Positions 53,960 through 64,000 of a stretch of 64,000 bases of DNA are shown here, in pieces; position 1 is the first letter of the stretch; each line of letters begins with the position of its first letter. Origin of the DNA: Phycomyces nitens (lineage: Eukaryota > Mucoromycota > Mucoromycetes > Mucorales > Phycomycetaceae); the NCBI GenBank assembly GCA_022702545.1, contig JAHRBC010000005.1, positions 3,968,001-4,032,000 on the forward strand. Direction: 5' to 3'. Both the position numbers and the translations under genes were made by a program. The notes under the pieces were generated by a model, which saw only the letters and a program-made list of their open reading frames with translations, had not been told where the DNA came from and made no database searches.

Positions 53960-54960
53960 TCCCATGTTTCCTAAAATTATTAATAATACCGTCCAGAAGA
54001 CAACTAAACTTTTTGACTATCTGAAAGTCAAGATTGTCAGTGCACTTGACTCTGCTACACCTACGGCTGAGATTCCGAGCCGATATGACATACCTTATCC
54101 TACAGTAAAAGCCAAAATTTAATGAGTGAAGAAAACTAGAACTTCCCTAGTTAAAAAAGACGTCAAGAAAGACTCTGTCTGTTAAACAATCGTGATCTAA
54201 CATCTCTGGGTAATATTATGTGCAAGAATGCGACCTTAATATTAGATATAATTATGGTTGAGATTCAAGCATTACAGATGTTGAGATCAAGAGAGATGCA
54301 TTTGAATGTATCTGAAAAAAAAAAACTTGAAATATGGTCTTCCATAGCTGCTAGGAAGCCTTTACTGCTAAAAACGTATATAAGAGACCATTTAAAATTT
54401 GCAAATGAGCCTTGTCATTGCAATCAGCAATGTAATTGAGTGATTTAAAGTGATTATTCTAGATTCATACTATTTACAAGAGCTAGAAATACTCTTGTGT
54501 AGCACGCAAATTAACAAAAGTTTAAAAGAAGGTATATTATGTCAAGAGTCTAAGGTGGAGGGAATTTAGTGATGATATGAGAATGTATTTGGGCTGGAGA
54601 TATGGAAAAGCTTATAATTGCTGATGGTATACTAAATCAGTACAAGTGCATAAGATTCTTAAAATATGATTTGATGTCTTGGTTTCCAAGCTTAAACAAA
54701 GGAAACATAAAGAATTCATATTCTAAAAAGATAATATATTCTATCATAAGAGTTTGTTGGTTGAAGAGTACAAAAAGAAGATGAATCTTTCTGTTATGAC
54801 ATGGCCATCAAACAGCCCTGATCTGAGCCCAATAGATATATAGTCTTACTTAGAACATAGACTGAGAGCCAGGAAAGTGAAGCCTACAAACAAAAATTTT
54901 TTAGCCTATGCATTATAAGAAGAATAAAAAAATATCAAAAAAAATTGTAAAATTCTATTT
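53960..54960 (+). pseudogene. Tc1/mariner-type transposase relic 5, nearly full length
   Basis: The plus strand, with frameshifts and stops, reads in order: YLKVKIVSALDSATPTAEI and PSRYDIPYPTVKAKI (helix-turn-helix); KDVKKDSVC; DIMVEIQALQMLRSREM; IAARKPLLLKTYIRDHLKFA; CIWAGDMEKLIIADGILNQY (WGC region); CWLKSTKR; and LLWHG-like SPDLSPIDI traces near 54800-54840. These follow the full order of a Tc1-like transposase. The element merges on the right into extremely AT-rich DNA. Confidence 0.7.
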
Positions 54961-55618
54961 CATATCAATATCAAATTAGATTCAAAAGCTTAAAAATTGT
55001 AGATCTCATACTCATTATTAAACTTTGAAATAAATTATATTTTTATATTAATAAATATTATATCAATTACTTTTGATTTTTCAGACTTATATATATAGTT
55101 TATATTTATAAAAAGATATAAAAAAGTTATATATTTTTATTTAAGAGTTATATTAGTCAAAAATAAAAAACTATATAATTAATTCAAGTTGGCATATCTT
55201 ATAACAAGATAAAAACTAGTTATTTTTAAATTATATTTATAAAATAAACTTTTATAATAATCTTTTGTTAGTTTAATATTTTTTAAAATATAAATATAAC
55301 TTGAATATATTACAAAGTATAATATATATATAGTATAAGAAGTGAGACTTCAATTCAATAAAAATAAAAATAAAAATAATAAAAATTAGTTAAACTTATA
55401 AAAATTAATACTAGAGCTATTATACTACTATCAAAACTTGATTATATATTTAGCAAATATGCCCAGCTTAATAATAGACAAGTTTATATACATGTAATAT
55501 GTATTTATCTCATGATTATTAGCTTTTTTTATTAGAAAAAATCTATTTAACTTTTGATATTTTTGCGCATTTTAGCAACTGATCAAAACCAGTCTTTTAA
55601 TTTAAAAGAGCGCTATTA
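54961..55618. other. Extremely AT-rich block
   Basis: Almost only A and T for roughly 600 bases, clearly beyond the local background, with (TA)n and (AAAAT)n runs. No coding potential. It lies between the transposase relic and the tRNA gene. Confidence 0.7.
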
Positions 55619-55690
55619 GCCTGCTTGGCTCAGTTGGCAGAGCGTCGCTCTCGTAAAGCGAAGGTCGTGAGTTCAATTCTCATAGTAGGC
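55619..55690 (+). tRNA. trnT-CGU: tRNA-Thr, anticodon CGT
   Basis: A complete 72-base cloverleaf without intron. The acceptor stem GCCTGCT pairs with AGTAGGC. The D arm is GCTC...GAGC. The anticodon stem TCGCT/AGCGA closes the loop CTCGTAA, with anticodon CGT at 55652-55654. The T arm GTGAG/CTCAT holds the loop TTCAATT. The anticodon reads ACG (Thr). A and B box promoter elements (TGGCTCAGTTGG, GTTCAATTC) are present. It decodes a threonine codon that should be rare in this AT-rich genome. Confidence 0.92.
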
Positions 55691-55981
55691 ATGATGCATT
55701 TTGAAGACGTTGTCTTTCTTGGGGTTTTCTATAATTTTATATATATATATTTTGAATTTGTTTGTTGACTTGTCATTCTAAACACAGAACACAACGATTT
55801 GTGTTTTGAATTATATTTTTCACTTCCTCGGTTACATTTTAATGCTGTCTTGGGGTTTATTATCCCGGACTGTACCCACTGTTGCTATTAATTTGATTTA
55901 TTTATGGTTAACTTTAAAACCCTCAAAAGAAGTGTAACAGTATTAAGATTAGAATTTATATGCAATGCGACTTTATTCGAC
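55691..55981. other. Spacer between tRNA and LRR gene
   Basis: A T-rich tract about 35 bases after the tRNA (55725-55752) may serve as its pol III terminator; the rest is AT-rich 3' flank of the LRR gene. Confidence 0.4.
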
Positions 55982-57120
55982 CTAAAAAGTAGGGACTGTG
56001 TAACGTAGTTCGCGGCGTTTTCTTAGCCTAGGAATCATTGTGATGGGCTGTTCTGCAAACATGGTCAGTACTCTATCATCTTCATTACTCCAATGTGCCG
56101 AACACAGCCGATATTCGACTGGTAGATACGTGTCATCGTGCCTTTGAACAATGCGATACCGAAATACACATGATTTGAAATAGGGCCCTTCACAAAAAGA
56201 ACAGGCCTTGGGGCTACTTAAGAAGTCTTTGACGTTCTGAGGTACCAAAGAAAATGTGGAATCTAAAGCCCTCTGACTAATCATCTTCTTCTTTGTCGCA
56301 CTGTCCAATAACAGAGGGCGCATGACTATCCGAGAGCATATCTCCAGCAGACTGGGCGGATCGTATTTCAAGGTTTGATCAAACGAAACGGATCTTTCGG
56401 CAATGTTGGGACAATTGTCCACTCTGACCGAGACTTTTGTGAGTCGAAGAAGTTCAGATGGGACATTGCTGATTTTTGTGCCCGTGAGATCGAGCATGGT
56501 TAGTTGTGTGAGCCGTGCAATGTTTGCTGACAATTCCTGGAGAGGGTTGTTTGATAGGTCGAGGTGGTTTAGCTTGACAAAGAATTGTATGACAGACGGC
56601 AGCTCTGGAATGAGATTATTGGCCAGATTGAGGTGCTGAAGGTGTTTGAGGTAACGAATTGACTCTGGAAGTGTTTCAAGTTGGTTGTGAGACAAGTCGA
56701 GGAACGTCAGACGCGTCAGACGGGAAATCTGGCTAGGGAGAATAAAGAGCCTTGCATGGTTTCTAACAAATAAAGTTAATAACCGAACAGTAGTGTCTAA
56801 TTGGGTCCTTCTTACAAGTCGAGGTGAGATATCGACCTCAGCATTGACAATGCCTTGTTGAATATAATTGTATTGATGGTTGGAGTAAAACTCTTCTCGA
56901 CGAATCTGGTAGATAGGTCCTGCATGCTGCGAGAGAGACATCGAAGAAATATAGAGGGAAAAGAGAATGGAGAGTGGGAAGAATAATACGTCTTGTCCAC
57001 ATATGTTAGATCAGGAACCAATGCTGTTGGTGAGAACAGGTGGTTGATTGGGTGTTCATGTTCTATTGGGTCAATGATTAGAGGTATTGTAGGACGACTG
57101 TTGAGGGATATAAGCGACAT
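55982..57120 (-). CDS. Leucine-rich-repeat protein with Cys-rich C-terminal segment (354 aa)
   Basis: Two exons on the minus strand, 57001-57120 and 55982-56926, separated by a 74-base intron with a weak GTGGAC donor. The join gives LTYHAGPIYQIRREEF. An alternative is a start at ATG 56941 (MSLSQHAGP), without the first exon. Residues about 95-200 are typical 23-residue leucine-rich repeats (LTRLTFLDLSHNQLETLP, LKHLQHLNLANNLIPELP, VKLNHLDLSNNPLQELS, LTQLTMLDLTGTKISNVP). A C-terminal segment has CSFCEGPYFKSC and CSAHW, possibly a small zinc-binding fold. The family is not known to me. Confidence 0.75.
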
Positions 57121-57257
57121 TTAGTGTGAAATTGAGAAAGTAAGAAATACAGAGAAGAAAGAGACTAGCAGAAAGATAAAGTAAATTGGAGGTTTAAATT
57201 CAAATGGCAGTGAACCACCCGAAAGAAGACTCGTCCACATTAAATCCGACACCACCA

Positions 57258-57824
57258 TCAGAACCAGCGATCGGACCACGCTGGATCATTTCCACGTTTT
57301 GTGATCACCTTAATTTCCTTTTCCTTTGCAAACTTTATAGCGTTTTGAACCAGTGCCAGATCTGCTTGCTTGTCTCCAGATGTCAGGCTCTGTATTTTGC
57401 CTTCATTGTCCTCGTACTGGATCCCAACTGCACCAATAATATTATTCTTTCGCTCCATTACCCATGAACCACTCTTGGGCCCGTTTGTGACCGTCAGGTT
57501 TCGAAGTACATTATTACTGCGTCTGTCGATCGCCTGTCTGTACTTTTGCCGGAAATACATATACCACGCCAGTCCAATTCCGGCACTCCAAAGTGTAGTC
57601 TCTAGGCAGAACAGCAGCATAATCTTTTGTGCAGCGTACCCTGGTAGCGTCATGTGGTAGCCTGCAATTCCAACAATCCCCATTGGCCACGACCATTGGA
57701 CCATTGAGCTCTCAAGCATCGCTTTAAACACTCGCTTTCTCTCGTACTTCTTTTGCTTGTCAACATATAGTTTACGAATGGCTTCATTATCACTCGGTTG
57801 ATAAGGTCGAATATTTTGGCTCAT
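57258..57824 (-). CDS. GNAT-like N-acetyltransferase with hydrophobic insert (188 aa)
   Basis: Single exon from ATG 57824. The N-terminus IRPYQPSDNEAIRKLYVD is the opening strand/helix of GNAT acetyltransferases. The later part (GSWVMERKNNIIGAVGIQYED ... DLALVQNAIKFAKEKEIKVI) matches the middle strands and the helix before the last strands. Between them lies a hydrophobic region (about 45-88) with two possible membrane helices, as in the membrane-bound NAT8-type branch. The usual acetyl-CoA pyrophosphate loop (Q/RxxGxG/A) is not obvious, so activity is uncertain. Its start lies 123 bases from the divergent MTO1 start codon. Confidence 0.65.
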   Translation of the reverse strand: MSQNIRPYQPSDNEAIRKLYVDKQKKYERKRVFKAMLESSMVQWSWPMGIVGIAGYHMTLPGYAAQKIMLLFCLETTLWSAGIGLAWYMYFRQKYRQAIDRRSNNVLRNLTVTNGPKSGSWVMERKNNIIGAVGIQYEDNEGKIQSLTSGDKQADLALVQNAIKFAKEKEIKVITKRGNDPAWSDRWF

Positions 57825-57947
57825 GATTAAGAATCCTAAAACAGAAAGAGAGAGAATGGAAAGTCGTCCTTAAATAATCTCCGACAAGTCGACAAAAAGT
57901 GAGCATGTGTGACTATTCACAGGAACAGGCTTCCCAAGATCATAACC
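57825..57947. promoter_or_regulatory. Compact divergent promoter, GNAT-like gene / MTO1
   Basis: Only 123 bases separate the two divergent start codons, so both promoters must overlap here. No TATA box is seen; ACTTTCCATTCTC-like pyrimidine-rich sequence and a GTCGAC palindrome are present. Confidence 0.5.
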
Positions 57948-60781
57948 ATGTATCATATTCGGTCGATCATTGTCCGTCAACATTTACACTGTAGATCTCT
58001 ACCCTACAATTCTCAATCTCTTTCTAGATCGTCTGCCTTCTCGACGAAATGTTCTTTGATCGACAATGATTTCGATGTGGTAGTGATTGGTGGTGGACAT
58101 GCAGGCACCGAGGCTTGTACGGCTGCTGCCAGAGTAGGAGCACGCACCTTGCTGATCACTCAGAATAAAGATACTATTGGTGTGTATGATCAATCCAATT
58201 GTCATGATCTCTACCGAGCCTTACACTGGATCTTATAGGTGAAATGTCCTGCAACCCTTCCTTTGGAGGTGTCGGCAAGGGTGTCTTGGTAAGAGAGGTT
58301 GATGCTCTCGATGGTGTCTGTGGTCGGATAGCCGGTAAGCATGTTTATACAACAAGGAATTGTCTAATTCAAGGTGTGCAATAGATTTGGCTGGTATTCA
58401 ATTCAAGGTATTGAATAAATCAAAGGGTCCTGCAGTATATGTAAGTGATTATATATTTAAAGTCTTTCTTGGGTTCTAAATTCGATATAGGGACCAAGAG
58501 CACAAATAGACCGCAAGCTCTACAAAAAGCACCTGCAAGAATACCTCAAGGATTATCCCAATTTGACTATCCAAGCAGGAAGTGTGGCAGATCTTGTGTT
58601 TGAAACAGAGTTTGATTCCGAAAGACAGCAAGCGCTACAAGAGAAGGGTGCAGCATCTGCACTAAAGGGAGTTCGCCTAGGTAATGGCTGCAACCAAACC
58701 AGTTCCAAGCTGTCAATATTAACTGTTTTTTTTTTCGCAGATAATGGCCAGATTATAAGAACATCTAATGTTGTAATCACAACTGGAACTTTTTTGGGAG
58801 GAGAGATCCATTTGGGTAGGTTTATAGAGATCATGTTTAATAGAATATCCATAATAATCTCAATACTAGGCTTAAAGGCATGGCCGGCGGGTCGAATAGA
58901 TGAAAACCCATCTATTGGATTATCCAATTCATTGCGCTCAGCAGGTTTCCAACTTGCTAGACTCAAGACAGGTACCCTAATATTGAATGATAGTGGTCAT
59001 AATATGTCTTGATTAACCAAACTTGATATTTAAAGGAACTCCTGCACGCCTCGATGGAAGAACAATAAACTATGACGGATTGGCTGTTCAAGAAGGCGAC
59101 AACCCACCATCTCCCTTTTCATTCCTCCACACTTCTGTACCATATGCTGTAACTATTCCTGAGCACCATGAGGCAGAAATAGAATCGAATGATTTATAAT
59201 GACTTTTAGGACCAACAAGTGCTCTGTCATCAGACAAGAACCAATCCTGCTGTTCACAAATACATTGCCGAGCATTTTGACCAGAGTATTCATATTAGAG
59301 AGACTGTAAAAGGGCCAAGGTAAGATATATGTGTATAAAAGAAGCAAAGCTCATCATTATGTTTGTTAGATACTGTCCTTCTCTGGAAAGTAAAATTAAA
59401 CGATTTGGAGACAAGACTGGACATGCTATATGGCTAGAGCCAGAAGGTAAATACCACTAGTGAGCTTAAACTTTATACAAACTCTGTTCTATTAGGGCTT
59501 GATTCACACCTCGTGTACCCCAACGGTATATCAAATACCATGCCCGAGGACGTCCAACTTAATTTCTTGCGCATGATTCGTGGTCTGGAAAATGTGGATA
59601 TGGTTAGGCCAGGTATGCTTGTGCAATATGTCTATAACTCTTACTGAGTATGACAATAGCCTATGGAGTTGAGTATGACCATGTTGATCCTCGCGAGTTG
59701 CGCTCCACACTGGAAACAAAACGAATCAGTGGACTTTTTATGGCTGGACAGATCAATGGAACGACAGGATATGAAGAAGCAGCTGCCCAGGGAGTAATGG
59801 CAGGAATTAATGCTGGCCTAAATGCCCTTGGCCGTAGCCCATTCATTCTGGACCGTTCGGATGCTTATATTGGTGTTCTTATTGATGACTTGACTACAAA
59901 GGGTGTAGAGGAGCCATATCGTGTGTTTACTTCTCGGTCCGAGTATCGCTTACACTTGCGCGCAGACAATGCAGACTTGAGACTGACAAGTAAAGGTAAG
60001 CAAGACAAAATAGATGTATCGGGCTGGTTCTCACTATATCACAGGACGCGATGCGGGTGCCGTTGGCCAAGATAGATGGGAAAGATTCCATTCAAGTTCG
60101 ACCTTGTTGAATTCAGCCACCAAGTATCTTGAGGAGCTATCGATGCCGGCCAACAAATGGAGACAGAATGGTATCAGTCATGGAAGCGAAGGGTCAAACG
60201 ACAGTGGTGTGCTTAGAAGGTACTAAAAGGTCTAGTGGGTTTGTGGCACCTATTGACGCGTATTTCTATCTAGTGGCGTCGATGTATTGAGCTGGCCCAA
60301 TGTTGGGATTGAACACTTTTATGAATTATTGCCTTTTCTTAAACAACTCGACAGTGGGCTACAGGAGCGTCTTTTTATTGCATGTCGTTACAGACCATTC
60401 TTGAAACGACAGGCTATTGAGATTGCAGCTTTAAAGAGAGACGAGGATCTTAAACTGGATATCAATCTAGACTATTCTACGTAAGTAAATGTGAACTTTT
60501 AAACAAGATGCTTATCATTTGGCAGAATGGACCAGCTATCCCATGAAGTTCGACAAAAACTGGGCGTTGTGCGGCCAGAAACTCTGGTACGTGTTTAGTA
60601 ATTTTGTGTGCATGGTCATCTAATTCTTTAGTGACAGGGAGCCGCCAAAAGAGTAGAAGGCATGACACCTGCAGCAATGGTTGTCTTGATGAAATACGCT
60701 CGTCGGTCCAACAAACCATCCCCAAAGGGCAACATAGCCTTCAAGTCCAGAGGCCTCGCGTCTTCAAGACCACGCTTGTGA
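57948..60781 (+). CDS. MTO1: MTO1/GidA, mitochondrial tRNA wobble-uridine modification enzyme
   Basis: Fifteen exons, all GT-AG. The start at 57948 gives a basic N-terminus ([19 protein letters not shown]), a likely mitochondrial presequence. The FAD-binding motif [20 protein letters not shown] follows. Further MnmG/MTO1 signatures are [80 protein letters not shown] and [20 protein letters not shown]. With its partner GTPase MSS1/GTPBP3 it installs the 5-carboxymethylaminomethyl-type group on U34 of mitochondrial tRNAs. The C-terminal helical domain ends [17 protein letters not shown] followed by a basic tail. The gene is intron-dense, unlike its neighbours. Confidence 0.93.
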
Positions 60782-61529
60782 TACGCCATAAATTCTCATT
60801 TAATTTCATGACACAAAAGTATGGTCGATCACCATTACGGAAAGCATGTCTAGAAAAGGACATTTAGAACAGAGCACTTGACAATGTCCAAAGCATATAA
60901 ACACAAAAGCATTAGAAATATCCCAATCTTTTATGCTCTTTTGATTATTATTATTATTAGCAACCATTGTGTCCATCAATAACCATGGTTTGCACACCTT
61001 TGAGCAAAGTATATCGGTGGGTGTGAATAGAGAGTAGTTGGCCGTGGTCGAACAGTAAACGTGCCCTGAACCGCAAAAGGGTAATTGCATGGAAATTTCT
61101 GTACTTTAATATAGAGTGCTAGGAACAAAAGGCATACTTTGTGAGGAGCAATCTACATTTACAAATTAAACACAAGTTGGTATCCTATTATAATTATCAC
61201 GACATATTTTTCTAGGCATCTTGCCTCAAAAAATGATTAAATTAGGCTATTGGCATCAAAATAGCGCCATATAGAATGTCCTTGCAGTGCAGCCCTGGCC
61301 TGTTATTGCCCAAAGGCTATAGGAATACTCGATGCCTCGGCACATATTCCAAAAGTGTACATCTCTATACCATGCGCCCCAACGGCTCAAGTTACTTTAG
61401 CACTTCTCTAATGTTAAGGTACAAGAGTGTCGTCACCAATCTTTGACATGGTACAAAGATATCAAATGCTCAACTCAGTCTTTTTTTTTACTAGACTTTT
61501 TCACACTCTTGATCAGTTATGCAATAAGA
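60782..61529. other. Intergenic DNA between MTO1 and the transcription factor
   Basis: 3' flank of MTO1 and promoter of the Zn2Cys6 gene. It includes an ATT run near 60946-60957 and a T run near 61482. No further gene or RNA seen. Confidence 0.5.
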
Positions 61530-63870
61530 ATGACCCCAGCCCATTCATTTGTCTATTACACATATCCATCGCCTGAATCAACAGTTTCAGAGTCCAAAGA
61601 CTTATTAACTGAATCGTCTTCAAGCTCAACACAAAACTCGGACGACACCCCGAGAGAATCCGAACCAAAAAAGAGACGGCAGCAGAGCGGATATGCTTGC
61701 AACAAGTAACGTATTTTTGTGTAAATACCTGTATATTCGAGCAATAGGATATCAATACCAGCGTATAACCTAACTGACTTTACCAAACTATAGGTGTCGT
61801 GAAAGACGAGTTGGATGCGACCGAAATAAACCTTTTTGTGGACAATGTCGAAAGTCTTGGGAGTGTAAATATAGTAACGATGGCCCAAAGAGCGACAATA
61901 TTTCGATGCGCCAAAGATTAGACGACATTCAGGCAACAGTTCAGACCATGTCTGGTTCACTCGGCTCTATTGAGCAGAAATATCACAATACAATATCCCG
62001 TCTATTGGTCCAAATTCAGCCACAAGCCCAACAAGGCGCTGTGGGACAAAAGGGTGGAGTGATAAGTAACCAAGCATTATTACCAGACCTGAGTGAATTG
62101 ACAGTGGCAGGTTGGGCTACACACATTGGCTGGCCAGTGGTGACAAAAAGTGATGGAACCCAATCTATCCAAACCAATTTTCATATTCTGGAGGATTTAA
62201 AAGATGCCATGAGACAAGCAGTTCGGATGAATGACGCCTATTACAGTCCATCTCCTCTATCATACATTATTCGTGAAGAATCGCCAACTAGCCAGACCCG
62301 GAGGAGAGTAAACAACCTCTTGTCCTTTTCTTTATTCGAACGTCTGGGTCGTCTAGATCGTCCAGAAGACCAATACAATGTCGACAACAAGTCCATAAAG
62401 CCAAACGAAATCATGCCAAAGAATCTCGCAGAAAAGCTTGTCCATCAAAACCACCAATGCGGATTTCCTATCCTTGTCAGTCCTGTTCGCTTTGAAGCAT
62501 ATCACAGTCAAGGACGTATAAGCCCCCTAGTAATATCCTCTGTTCTTTCTCATGCGGTTCCTCATATCTACAACTATCATCCTAATGTCTTGTGGCTACA
62601 TAACTCTGAGCAACTCGGAGAGATCTTTTACAAGTATTCTCGGGAAGCACTGCAATACGACGAAGCCACACTGACCAACATACACCAGAGAACACTGCTA
62701 ATAACCTACGATCTAGATATAGGACGGGTCGAAAGAGCCTATCTACATCTAGGTATCGCTGCCCGGATGTGTTTTTCACTTGACCTCCATACTCTCAAGG
62801 GATACATAAAATGCAAATCTCCCTTTGAGAGAGAACAGGCAAAACGGATATTCTGGACTGTCTGGTTTCTTGATTCTATGGTGCCTCAACTTTACAAGAA
62901 GCCCTCCTCTATAGACCCATCTACTATCACAGTCGAACCTCCAACCGTGCTTCCGGACTTTAGTTTCACAGAAGCAGAGCAAGCTCGTTTTGTCATAAGC
63001 ATTATTGGAATCCGACGACTTTCATCCGAGCTAACCATATCTCAAAATAAAGCAGAGATAATCGAGGATGCTGAAATCGATACTTTAAAGGCTGACGAAG
63101 AGCGTCTCCGAGAGTTTTATCGTACACTCGACCCTCAGAATCGCTATGCTTATGCTAACCAAATGACCGGATTAAAGACGACTCAATGGAGCCGACGAAC
63201 GTTTTACTGCGTATTGTTGGACTTTTGTCAATGCTGGATCACCCTCTACCGACCATACCTACCCGTAGACTCTGATGAATTGACTGAAATTAATCGCGAG
63301 GCAATACTACGAACCTCACAGGCTGCGGTTGCCACAGCAATCCTATTCGATCGATGGTTCTCTGCATCAATAGAGTCTTTAGATGGATTTGATTGCTTCT
63401 TTAGACCTTATTTGTATCATTATATGAGTGCAATACAGACACTCAAAGTAAGTGATTTGGGTCAATGTTATGCAGGGGAGTAATAACATAGGGAAATGTT
63501 ATCGATTGGGTAGTTGAATATATCACATCCCGAGTGGAAATCCTATGGGCTAGTCCAGCAGAGTCGGTACTTTCTTGTGAGGATGCTGAAGATGTATCAA
63601 AGGACACCTACCCGCAAAGCCTTTAATGAAAGCCAAGTGGAGAATGAGATACTTAAGTTTATGAGCGAACACAACATCACCTTTGACCAGGTCTGCCCAC
63701 CACAAGATCCATTAGCCGACAACTGTTATGCAGACGGAGGTTGGGGGATCTTCTTCTTGGGTCCAATTGTGGACGAGTACAGGAATATGGCTTTTGATCA
63801 AGATGAAATGACGCGTTACTCTCGAGCGAACACGAACTCAGAGAAAGGGCTCGATTTCTGCTACTTTTAA
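61530..63870 (+). CDS. Fungal Zn2Cys6 transcription factor (about 721 aa)
   Basis: Proposed exons 61530-61705, 61794-63447, 63535-63870. The binuclear zinc cluster is split by the first intron: CNKCRERRVGCDRNKPFCGQCRKSWEC, all six Cys in place. A short linker and a coiled-coil-like segment (MRQRLDDIQATVQTM) follow. Then comes the fungal-specific transcription factor domain (about residues 250-560), including YLHLGIAARMCFSLDLHTLKG and REQAKRIFWTVWFLDSM. The second intron uses GAG as acceptor (CCCGAG before 63535); the more usual TAG upstream leads to a stop within about 50 codons. This join is therefore tentative. It is a DNA-binding nuclear regulator; its targets are unknown. Neighbours give no hint. 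Confidence 0.85.
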
Positions 63871-64000
63871 AAAAAAGAGCTTGGTTGAGTGCTATGCCTA
63901 TGAGACACAAACGACTTTCTTTTATTTTTATATATTTTTTTACAGTTAATAATGTTGTTATTGTATGCCTTGTGAGTATTAGAGAGTCTAAATACCAAAA
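63871..64000. other. 3' flank of the transcription factor gene
   Basis: AT-rich with T-runs; no feature seen up to the window edge. Confidence 0.4.

Noticed and set aside
1..64000. CRISPR arrays, bacterial operons, riboswitches or replication origins
   Set aside because: Regularly spaced repeats are absent and gene structure is clearly eukaryotic with spliceosomal introns.

Overview
The window looks like nuclear DNA from a filamentous fungus, most likely an early-diverging one (Mucoromycota). The basis is short 45-90 nt introns, AT-rich intergenic DNA, a fungal Zn2Cys6 regulator, a Crypton-type recombinase, Helitron and Tc1/mariner remains, and the style of the conserved proteins. The phylum is an inference. 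No rRNA or organellar sequence was seen. Exon joins were worked out by hand, from splice signals plus reading phase plus continuity of known protein families.

Left part (1-18.5 kb) is ordinary gene space: the tail of an Mpv17/Sym1-like membrane protein, an unrecognised coiled-coil protein, an HSL-type alpha/beta hydrolase, a second unrecognised disordered protein, a Tat-SF1/Cus2 splicing factor, an RBR ubiquitin ligase, a membrane-anchored glycosyltransferase of the glycogen/starch synthase type, ribosomal protein uL24 (RPL26) and a long-chain acyl-CoA synthetase ending in the peroxisomal signal SKL.

Middle part (18.5-38.5 kb) is accessory DNA. It holds two F-box/LRR genes, a decayed Helitron helicase, four Tc1/mariner transposase relics, a dispersed repeat, a locally repeated block with a GC-richer core and several kilobases of AT-rich DNA without genes.

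After that, gene space resumes (38.5-41.5 kb): a C78-family (ZUFSP/Mug105-like) protease and a four-LIM paxillin-like protein. A Crypton recombinase relic and about 2 kb of decayed DNA follow (42-45.3 kb). Then come Cactin, a TMEM223-like mitochondrial protein and a small hydrophilic protein (45.3-49.4 kb).

A second accessory block (49.7-55.6 kb) repeats the Helitron + F-box/LRR arrangement. Its F-box gene has a stop codon inside the F-box, and a fifth Tc1 relic follows. A tRNA-Thr(CGT) stands at the border. The right end (56-64 kb) is gene space again: an LRR protein with a Cys-rich tail, a GNAT-like protein, MTO1 (mitochondrial tRNA wobble-uridine modification) and a Zn2Cys6 transcription factor.

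Main observations: (1) three F-box/LRR paralogues with a mosaic relationship, two of them downstream of Helitron helicase relics that share the C-terminal part but keep different upstream parts; (2) five GC-AG introns, all starting GCAAGT, among about 59 reconstructed introns; (3) a Crypton relic and a Tc1 relic framed by recognisable inverted repeats; (4) a divergent, membrane-anchored GT5-like enzyme.
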